Assembly (NCBI GenBank): GCA_015233585.1
Contig: JADFXL010000002.1
Coordinates: 1-50,588 of the forward strand
Length of the DNA stretch: 50,588 nucleotides
Direction: 5' to 3'
Source of the DNA: Alphaproteobacteria bacterium
Lineage (GTDB): Bacteria > Pseudomonadota > Alphaproteobacteria > Rhodospirillales > Rhodospirillaceae
This document shows positions 43,440 to 50,588 of this stretch, in pieces (within the stretch, counting starts at the first letter, position 1; each line of letters opens with the position of its first letter). The position numbers and the translations under genes are program-made. Below the pieces are notes generated by a model. That model searched no databases. It was given only the letters and a program-made list of their open reading frames with translations, and was not told the origin of the DNA.

Positions 43440-43807
43440 CACAGCACCTCGGGCGCCAACGAGATGATCTTCATGTATTTTTTCGCCCGCAGTTCACGCA
43501 CCACCGGGCCAAAAATACGGGTTCCGATCGGTTCACCCTGTTTGTTGATCAGAACCGCCGCATTGCGGTCGAATCGGATCGCGGTCCCATCGGGGCGACG
43601 AATCTCTTTCGCCGTGCGCACGATGACGGCTCGATGAACATCGCCCTTTTTGACACGCCCTCGCGGGATTGCCTCCTTGACCGACACCACGATGACATCA
43701 CCCACCGAGGCAACGGTGCGCTTCGACCCACCCAGCACCTTGATGCACATGACCCGTCTGGCGCCGGAATTGTCCGCGACGTCAAGGTTGGTTTGCATCT
43801 GAATCAT
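43439..43807 (-). CDS. rplN: 50S ribosomal protein L14
   Basis: 122 aa, exactly the usual length. [19 protein letters not shown] and the [29 protein letters not shown] block are canonical. Its stop overlaps the rplX start. Confidence 0.97.
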   Translation of the reverse strand: MIQMQTNLDVADNSGARRVMCIKVLGGSKRTVASVGDVIVVSVKEAIPRGRVKKGDVHRAVIVRTAKEIRRPDGTAIRFDRNAAVLINKQGEPIGTRIFGPVVRELRAKKYMKIISLAPEVL

Positions 43808-43834
43808 GAAACTATTCCCTACTGACGCCAGGCA

Positions 43835-44074
43835 CTATTCGGCCGATTCCGCGACGACTTCCCAGGATTTTCGCCTGGAGATGGGTCGACACTCACGGAT
43901 CCGCACGACATCACCGACCTTGAACCGGTTTTCACTATCATGAGCGGCGTATTTTTTAGACCGCTGGATGAACTTTTTATAGACTGGATGCATGACACGA
44001 CGTTCGACCTTGACCAATACGGTCTTGTCCATCTTGTCGCTTACCACCACCCCTTGCAGTATCCGCCTCGGCAT
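43835..44074 (-). CDS. rpsQ: 30S ribosomal protein S17
   Basis: 79 aa. [20 protein letters not shown] and [22 protein letters not shown] are canonical. S17 is a primary 16S rRNA binder. Confidence 0.97.
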   Translation of the reverse strand: MPRRILQGVVVSDKMDKTVLVKVERRVMHPVYKKFIQRSKKYAAHDSENRFKVGDVVRIRECRPISRRKSWEVVAESAE

Positions 44075-44086
44075 TCACCAACGCTC

Positions 44087-44287
44087 CTACGACGCCCTGC
44101 GATTGCGATCACCCTGGATGGTCTTGATCCTGGCGATTTCTCGCCGGATCACCTTCACCCGGGACGTATTTTCGAGCTGACCGCTCGCTTTTCGAAACCG
44201 CAGATTAAACTGCTCTTTCTTCAGTTCGACGATGCTGACCGCCAGCTCGTCATCACTTTTGACGCGCAAATCCTGTGCTGTCGACAT
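44087..44287 (-). CDS. rpmC: 50S ribosomal protein L29
   Basis: 66 aa, helical hairpin. [35 protein letters not shown] is diagnostic. L29 lies at the exit tunnel beside L23. Starts 3 bp after rplP. Confidence 0.97.
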   Translation of the reverse strand: MSTAQDLRVKSDDELAVSIVELKKEQFNLRFRKASGQLENTSRVKVIRREIARIKTIQGDRNRRAS

Positions 44288-44290
44288 CGT

Positions 44291-44710
44291 TCAAACCTCC
44301 CCACCAAGACGAGCCACGAACTTGGTTCGAATGGGCAACTTCGCCGCCGCCAATTCGAAGGCCCGCCGCGCTGTCTCCTCCGACACGCCACCGACCTCAA
44401 ACATGATCCGGCCGGGCTTGACACGACACGCCCAAAACTCTGGAGCCCCCTTGCCTGAACCCATGCGAACTTCCGCTGGCTTCAAAGACACGGGCACATC
44501 AGGGAACACACGTATCCATACCCGACCCTGGCGTTTCATCTGCCGCGTGATGGCCCGGCGCGCCGCTTCGATCTGTCGCGCCGTAACCCGATCCGGTGTC
44601 AACGCCTTGAGGCCATACTCGCCAAAGTTAAGCGCGCTGCCGCCCTTGGCGTTGCCATGAATGCGTCCTTTGTGTTGCTTGCGGTATTTGGTCCGCTTTG
44701 GACTTAACAT
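44291..44710 (-). CDS. rplP: 50S ribosomal protein L16
   Basis: 139 aa. [43 protein letters not shown] are canonical. L16 contacts the A-site tRNA elbow. Confidence 0.97.
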   Translation of the reverse strand: MLSPKRTKYRKQHKGRIHGNAKGGSALNFGEYGLKALTPDRVTARQIEAARRAITRQMKRQGRVWIRVFPDVPVSLKPAEVRMGSGKGAPEFWACRVKPGRIMFEVGGVSEETARRAFELAAAKLPIRTKFVARLGGEV

Positions 44711-44733
44711 AGCTGATTTTCCCTATCGCGCCA

Positions 44734-45420
44734 TCAACGCCCGCTTGTCGTCGGTTGCTGTTCCATGACCCGCTTGTCCTGAGCCATCGGGTCATGCGCC
44801 AAAATCTCGCCCTTGAACACCCATACCTTGACGCCGCAAGTGCCATAGGTGGTTTTTGCTGTCGCCACCCCGTAATCCACATCGGCCCGCAAGGTATGAA
44901 GAGGCACCCGACCTTCACGATACCACTCGGTTCGGGCTATTTCAGCCCCACCCAGTCGCCCACCGCAATTGATTCGAATACCCTGAGCCCCCAGACGCAT
45001 CGCCGACTGCACTGCCCGCTTCATGGCACGACGAAAGGCCACGCGCCGCTCCAGCTGCACCGCAATATTCTCGGCCACCAGTTGCGCATCCAGTTCCGGC
45101 TTGCGAATCTCGACGATGTTGAGGTGAACATCCCCACCCGTCATTTTCTGCAAGGCCCGGCGCAATACCTCAATATCCTGGCCCTTTTTGCCGATCACCA
45201 CACCTGGTCGCGCCGTGTGAAGGGTGATCCTGGCCTTTTTGGCCGGTCGCTCAATCACGATCCGCGACACACCCGCCTGGGAAAGACGCTTCTTCAGATA
45301 GTCACGGATCTTGAGATCCTTGTGCAACAGATCGGCGTAGCCATGATCAGCGTACCAGCGGGAATCCCACGTCCGGTTGATACCGAGGCGAAGACCGATG
45401 GGGTTGACTTTCTGACCCAT
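44734..45420 (-). CDS. rpsC: 30S ribosomal protein S3
   Basis: 228 aa. [14 protein letters not shown] start; KH domain around [23 protein letters not shown] and [21 protein letters not shown]3 forms part of the mRNA helicase ring. The start ATG shares its last base with the rplV stop. Confidence 0.97.
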   Translation of the reverse strand: MGQKVNPIGLRLGINRTWDSRWYADHGYADLLHKDLKIRDYLKKRLSQAGVSRIVIERPAKKARITLHTARPGVVIGKKGQDIEVLRRALQKMTGGDVHLNIVEIRKPELDAQLVAENIAVQLERRVAFRRAMKRAVQSAMRLGAQGIRINCGGRLGGAEIARTEWYREGRVPLHTLRADVDYGVATAKTTYGTCGVKVWVFKGEILAHDPMAQDKRVMEQQPTTSGR

Positions 45421-45800
45421 TACTTTTGCTCCTCGCGCTCACGCACCACGATGGTCAGGTTGCTGAACGACTTGGTTATCTGGCCGGTCCGTCCCCGACC
45501 CCGAGCGTGCCAGCGCCGCATCACCAGCCCCTTGCCAACATAGGCCTCGGCCACGTAGAGTCGGTCCACGTCCAGTTGATGGTTATTCTCGGCGTTGGCG
45601 ATCGCTGATTGAAGAGCCACCTTGACCTGCACAGCAATGCGGCGATGAATAAACGTGAGCTGTGCCAGCGCATGTTCCGCACTCAATCCACGTATTGCCG
45701 TCGCGACAATATTCAGCTTGCGCGGGCTGGTGCGAATTCCATTGGCCACGACCTGAGCTTCGGTATCGGCCAGGCGGCGCGCTGTCGCTTGCTTGCCCAT
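45420..45800 (-). CDS. rplV: 50S ribosomal protein L22
   Basis: 126 aa. [40 protein letters not shown] and [14 protein letters not shown] (tunnel-lining loop) are canonical. The start at [10 protein letters not shown] (45800) follows rpsS by 4 bp. Confidence 0.96.
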   Translation of the reverse strand: MGKQATARRLADTEAQVVANGIRTSPRKLNIVATAIRGLSAEHALAQLTFIHRRIAVQVKVALQSAIANAENNHQLDVDRLYVAEAYVGKGLVMRRWHARGRGRTGQITKSFSNLTIVVREREEQK

Positions 45801-45804
45801 CAGT

Positions 45805-46083
45805 CTACTTCCTCTTCGCCTTCTTGTCGGCGGCGTGCCCATAGTAGGTCCGCGTCGGCGAGAACTCGCCGAACTTGTGGCCGATCATGTTCTCCGTCAC
45901 CAACACCGGAATGAACTTTTGCCCATTATGGACACCAAAGGTCAAACCGACAAACTGCGGCAAAATGGTTGAACGCCGCGACCACGTCTTGATCACTTCG
46001 TTACGCCCCGATCCCCTGGACTTCTCCGCTTTCGTCAGGAGATAGCCATCGAGAAACGGTCCCTTCCATACCGAACGAGCCAC
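45805..46083 (-). CDS. rpsS: 30S ribosomal protein S19
   Basis: 92 aa. [16 protein letters not shown] and [35 protein letters not shown] are canonical. S19 is in the head, bridging to the 50S subunit. Confidence 0.97.
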   Translation of the reverse strand: MARSVWKGPFLDGYLLTKAEKSRGSGRNEVIKTWSRRSTILPQFVGLTFGVHNGQKFIPVLVTENMIGHKFGEFSPTRTYYGHAADKKAKRK

Positions 46084-46093
46084 GACCGTCCTC

Positions 46094-46924
46094 CTATTTG
46101 GCCTTGTGACGGCGGCGCATGATCATGCCATCCGTCTTCTTATTATGACGAGTGCGCTTACCCTTGGTCGGCACACCCCATGGGGTCACCGGATGACGCC
46201 CACCCGAAGTCCTGCCTTCACCACCACCATGTGGGTGATCAACCGGGTTCATGGCCACGCCTCGTACCGACGGACGCACGCCAAGCCACCGATTACGTCC
46301 AGCCTTGCCCAGCTTGATGTTCTGGTTGTCGGCATTGGATACCGCGCCTACCGTCCCCAGGCAGGCGCCGCGAACCATGCGCAATTCCCCCGACCTCAGA
46401 CGTAACTGAGCCTATCCGGCGTCCTTGCCAATGAGCTGAGCATAACACCCCGCCGACCGCGCCAACTGTCCACCCTTGCCGGGTTTCATTTCCACATTGT
46501 GGATAATGGTCCCCACCGGCATGTTGCGCAGAGGCATTGCGTTGCCAGGCTTTATGTCCACCCGCTCGCCCGACACCACCATGTCGCCGGCCTTTAGCCG
46601 CTGCGGCGCGATGATGTAATTCTGTTCGCCGTCTTCATACCGGATCAAGGCAATGAACGCCGAGCGGTTGGGGTCGTACTCAAGCCGCTCCACCGTCGCC
46701 GGTGCATCATACTTCCGCCGTTTGAAGTCGACGATCCGATAGCGCTGCTTATGCCCGCCACCCTGATGCCGCACCGTAATACGGCCAGTGTTGTTCCTGC
46801 CACCGGACTTGTGCTGACCTTCCGTCAGCGACTTGACCGGTGGCCCCTTATGCAGCTCTGACCGGTCTATAATGACAAGCTGTCGTAGACTCGGCGTCGC
46901 CGGCTTAAATGACTTGAGAGCCAT
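46094..46924 (-). CDS. rplB: 50S ribosomal protein L2, interrupted by an in-frame amber codon
   Basis: L2 is a primary 23S rRNA binder near the peptidyl transferase centre. The frame from [14 protein letters not shown] (46924) to 46094 is continuous over 276 codons except for TAG at 46414-46412 (codon 171). The context is GKDAG-[TAG][15 protein letters not shown], where L2 has a conserved Tyr (TAC/TAT). Both halves carry intact conserved blocks: [36 protein letters not shown] before it and [13 protein letters not shown] after it. One base change explains it. Other genes here (adk, bioB, the ABC permease) end with TAG, so the codon is a normal stop in this organism. Candidate explanations are a sequence error, a real mutation, or suppression; see findings. 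Confidence 0.9.
46412..46414 (-). other. Premature amber codon in rplB
   Basis: CTA on the plus strand (46412-46414) gives TAG in frame at codon 171 of rplB. The reading frame is unchanged on either side, so this is a substitution and not an indel. Confidence 0.95.
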
Positions 46925-46926
46925 CG

Positions 46927-47241
46927 TCAAACACCCGTCGTCACGTCAATCGAGTGGCCTTCCGTCAACGTCACGATGGCCTTTTTGACATCGCTCCGTT
47001 GACCCAGCCGTCCCTTGAACCGTTTTGCTTTGCCTTTGACGATCAACGTGTTGACCGCCTTGACCTTCACGCCGAAGATTCCTTCCACTGCCGCCTTGAT
47101 TTCCGGCTTAGAGGCATCCTTTGGAACGCGAAACGTTATCTGGTTGAACTCAGAGGCAAAGTTCGTCTTTTCCGTTATCACCGGCGCGCGAACAATATCG
47201 TACTGGCGCGCCTTGTCGAGAGTGACCGCCGCACTGCTCAT
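46927..47241 (-). CDS. rplW: 50S ribosomal protein L23
   Basis: 104 aa. [25 protein letters not shown] and [28 protein letters not shown] are canonical. L23 docks trigger factor and SRP at the exit tunnel. Start at 47241 overlaps the rplD stop (ATGA); the open frame upstream to 47421 is rplD antiframe. Confidence 0.97.
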   Translation of the reverse strand: MSSAAVTLDKARQYDIVRAPVITEKTNFASEFNQITFRVPKDASKPEIKAAVEGIFGVKVKAVNTLIVKGKAKRFKGRLGQRSDVKKAIVTLTEGHSIDVTTGV

Positions 47242-47858
47242 TTCAGCCGCTCCTGCAAATGCTGCGCGGCCGCCGTGGTGAGAACCAGGGTATCGCGGCG
47301 CAGGATGTCGTAAACATTGGCTCCCTGTTGGGGCAGAACGTCGATATTCATGATGTTGCGCGCGGCGCGGCTGAAATTCGTGTCCACCTCCGCCCCACCG
47401 ACAATCAACGCCGAGGACCAACCCAGCCGTTGAAAACGCGTCACCAGATCCCTGGTCTTGCCACTATCACTGCGGGCATCATCCAGAATCACCAGCTTGC
47501 CGTCTTTGGCCTTGGCCGACAAGGCCGCCCGCAAGGCCAACCGTCGTACCTTTTTGTTGAGGTCGTGAGCGTGCGAACGCACCACCGGACCAAAGATAAC
47601 CGCGCCACCGCGATACTGCGGCGACCGCAGCGAGCCTTGACGGGCCCGCCCCCCCCCTTTTTGCTTGAAGGGTTTTTTGGTCGTGCCGCTGATGTCGGAA
47701 ATCCCTTTGGTTTTGTGCGTTCCAGCCCGGCGCTTGGCAAGCTGCCAGTTAATCATCCGGTGCAGGATGTCCGGGCGCACCTCGACGCCGAACACCTCGT
47801 CGGCAAGGTCCACGGACCCAACCGTCTCGTTGTCCAGGTTGATGATGTCGTGTTTCAT
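47238..47858 (-). CDS. rplD: 50S ribosomal protein L4
   Basis: 206 aa. [31 protein letters not shown] and [27 protein letters not shown] (tunnel loop) are canonical. In E. coli L4 also represses the S10 operon; no leader structure was identified here. Confidence 0.97.
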   Translation of the reverse strand: MKHDIINLDNETVGSVDLADEVFGVEVRPDILHRMINWQLAKRRAGTHKTKGISDISGTTKKPFKQKGGGRARQGSLRSPQYRGGAVIFGPVVRSHAHDLNKKVRRLALRAALSAKAKDGKLVILDDARSDSGKTRDLVTRFQRLGWSSALIVGGAEVDTNFSRAARNIMNIDVLPQQGANVYDILRRDTLVLTTAAAQHLQERLK

Positions 47859-47864
47859 CGCCCG

Positions 47865-48638
47865 CTATTCCTTCTCTTCGCCGCCGACGTCGCCAACGGA
47901 CGGCGCCGCCATGATCTCTACGTCGGCTGCCGTGTCTTTCCCCGCCGGCTCACCCTTCACAGGTACCGACTTGAGGCCCGCCGGCATTGGCAAACCTTCA
48001 GGCAGCTTGCGCTTGATCGCATCGCTTACCAGAACCCAACCACCCGCTGAACCCGGCACTGCGCCACGGACTAAAATCAGGCCACGATCGCGATCGGTGC
48101 CGACCACTTCCAGGCTCTGGGCCGTAACACGGCGGGCACCCATGTGGCCAGCCATTTTCTTGCCCTTGAACGTCCGGCCAGGATCCTGCCGTTGCCCCGT
48201 CGATCCATGCGAACGGTGCGAAACCGACACGCCGTGCGACGCCTCCAGGCCTGCGAAATTATGCCGTTTCATGACACCAGCAAAACCCTTGCCAATGGAG
48301 GTGCCAACCACGTCAACGTACTGGCCCGCAATGAAATGATCGGCCCCCAGTTCGCTGCCCGGTTCCAGCTGACATTCCGCGCTGACGCGGAATTCCACCA
48401 CTTTTTGCTTGGGTTCGACCTTGCCTTTGGCGAAATGACCACGCTCCGCCTTGGAGGTGTTCTTCACCTTGGCAACGCCCGCACCCAACTGGACGGCAAT
48501 GTAGCCATCCGTCGCTTCCGTGCGGGCGGCCACCACTTGGCAACCATCCACCCTGAGAACGGTAACCGGGACATGCCCGCCGTCCTCTTTGAACAGCCGG
48601 GTCATGCCGACCTTTTGCGCGATGAGACCGGAACGCAT
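47865..48638 (-). CDS. rplC: 50S ribosomal protein L3 with C-terminal extension
   Basis: 257 aa, about 48 longer than E. coli L3. [13 protein letters not shown] start; [34 protein letters not shown] holds the modified-Gln region. The extra C terminus ([28 protein letters not shown]) is acidic and not conserved. It lies 13 bp after rpsJ. Confidence 0.96.
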   Translation of the reverse strand: MRSGLIAQKVGMTRLFKEDGGHVPVTVLRVDGCQVVAARTEATDGYIAVQLGAGVAKVKNTSKAERGHFAKGKVEPKQKVVEFRVSAECQLEPGSELGADHFIAGQYVDVVGTSIGKGFAGVMKRHNFAGLEASHGVSVSHRSHGSTGQRQDPGRTFKGKKMAGHMGARRVTAQSLEVVGTDRDRGLILVRGAVPGSAGGWVLVSDAIKRKLPEGLPMPAGLKSVPVKGEPAGKDTAADVEIMAAPSVGDVGGEEKE

Positions 48639-48651
48639 AGCTCAAAGTTCC

Positions 48652-48963
48652 CTAAAGCTTGATCTCGACGTCAACACCAGAGGCCAGGTCGAGCTTCATC
48701 AGCGCGTCCACGGTCTGCGGTGTCGGATCGACGATGTCCAAAAGCCGCTTGTGCGTACGGATCTCGAACTGTTCACGCGACTTCTTGTCGATGTGCGGCG
48801 AGCGGTTCACGGTGAACTTCTCGATCCGCGTTGGCAGCGGTATCGGCCCGCGAACCTGGGCGCCGGTCCGCTTCGCCGTGCTGACGATCTCGCGCGTGGA
48901 CTGATCCAGCACGCGATGGTCGAAAGCCTTGAGGCGGATACGAATATTCTGACTTTCCATCAC
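48652..48963 (-). CDS. rpsJ: 30S ribosomal protein S10
   Basis: 103 aa. [23 protein letters not shown] and [36 protein letters not shown] are canonical. S10 also acts as NusE in antitermination. It follows tuf by 37 bp and starts the S10 operon. Confidence 0.97.
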   Translation of the reverse strand: MMESQNIRIRLKAFDHRVLDQSTREIVSTAKRTGAQVRGPIPLPTRIEKFTVNRSPHIDKKSREQFEIRTHKRLLDIVDPTPQTVDALMKLDLASGVDVEIKL

Positions 48964-49000
48964 TTCCGTCCGTTATGCACCAGGCGCGCCCGGCGTTGTA

Positions 49001-50191
<1,191 letters not shown>

Positions 50192-50221
50192 CGCCGTTAC
50201 CCCCCATCTTTGCTCTAGACT

Positions 50222-50588
50222 TTAGCCAGCCACTTTGGCGCGGATTTCTTCGGACACGTTGCTCGGCACCTCGGCATAGTGGTCGAAATGCATGGAGTAC
50301 TGCGCCCGCCCCTGGCTCATGGAGCGCAGAGTATTGACGTAACCAAACATATTAGCCAGCGGCACCATCGACAAAATCACCCGCGCATTACCGCGCTGAT
50401 CCATGTCGCGGATCTGACCCCGCCGGCTGTTGAGATCGCCAATGACATCGCCCATGTATTCTTCTGGCGTCACGACCTCGACCTTCATGATCGGTTCCAG
50501 GAGCTTTGGCCCCGCCTTGGGCAGCCCTTCCCGGAATGCGGCACGAGCCGCAATTTCAAAGGCCAGTGAACTACTGTCTACGTCGTGG
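50222..50588 (-). CDS. fusA: Elongation factor G, C-terminal part (truncated by window edge)
   Basis: The frame is open to base 50588 and ends at 50222. It reads [52 protein letters not shown] and [14 protein letters not shown], which is EF-G domains IV-V. EF-G drives translocation of the ribosome. The start lies beyond the window. It is 30 bp upstream of tuf. Confidence 0.97.
   Translation of the reverse strand, partial: HDVDSSSLAFEIAARAAFREGLPKAGPKLLEPIMKVEVVTPEEYMGDVIGDLNSRRGQIRDMDQRGNARVILSMVPLANMFGYVNTLRSMSQGRAQYSMHFDHYAEVPSNVSEEIRAKVAG

Noticed and set aside
46094-46384. Separate short gene starting at the ATG at 46384
   Set aside because: It is in the same frame as the rest of rplB and encodes the conserved L2 C terminus; no independent ribosome binding site.

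Overview
The window looks like chromosomal DNA of a GC-rich alphaproteobacterium, most plausibly a Rhodospirillales/Magnetospirillum-type organism. The pointers are the intact fusA-tuf-S10-spc-alpha order with secY-adk-rpsM, the split glycine decarboxylase (gcvPA + gcvPB), a YejABE-type oligopeptide importer and GC-rich intergenic palindromes. This placement is inferred from gene content and not from any database search.

Left part (about 0.1-12.9 kb, mostly minus strand): yejA (periplasmic binding protein), hisN (histidinol-phosphatase family), an internally deleted DDE transposase pseudogene, a STAS protein with a large HBM-type chemotaxis receptor, remnants of IS1 and IS5 transposases, a small exported cysteine-containing protein, and the glycine cleavage operon (lipoprotein)-gcvT-gcvH-gcvPA-gcvPB.

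Middle part (13.2-24.1 kb, plus strand): a compact type IV pilus/type II secretion-like cluster. Its order is ABC-2 permease, membrane-anchored unknown protein, two paralogous prepilins, PilB/GspE ATPase, PilC/GspF platform, a PilM+PilN (GspL-like) fusion, a PilO/GspM-like protein, a PilP/GspB-like exported protein, ABC ATPase, PilT retraction ATPase. A lytic transglycosylase converges on pilT. The ABC permease and its probable ATPase bracket the pilus genes. No secretin or prepilin peptidase gene is present here. An IS200/IS605-type tnpA element follows.

Next (25.5-30.6 kb, plus strand): a biotin operon with a BioH-type esterase, bioC, bioD, bioA, a heptad-repeat coiled-coil gene and bioB. 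Pimeloyl-ACP methyl ester made through the BioC/esterase route would feed KAPA synthesis, but bioF is not in the window. Directly downstream is a two-gene cassette of an ABC/OLD-type AAA ATPase and a DUF4276/Toprim-like protein, a probable anti-phage defence pair, and then yejB-yejE.

Right part (34.9-50.6 kb, minus strand): the full ribosomal superoperon from rplQ back to fusA (partial at the window edge). The main anomaly is rplB, which carries an in-frame amber codon where a conserved tyrosine is expected.

Scattered through the window, often inside operons, are GC-rich palindromic intergenic elements. One three-hairpin cloverleaf-like element occurs twice, in opposite orientation, at 3.97 and 34.8 kb. 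No tRNA, rRNA or CRISPR array was recognised.
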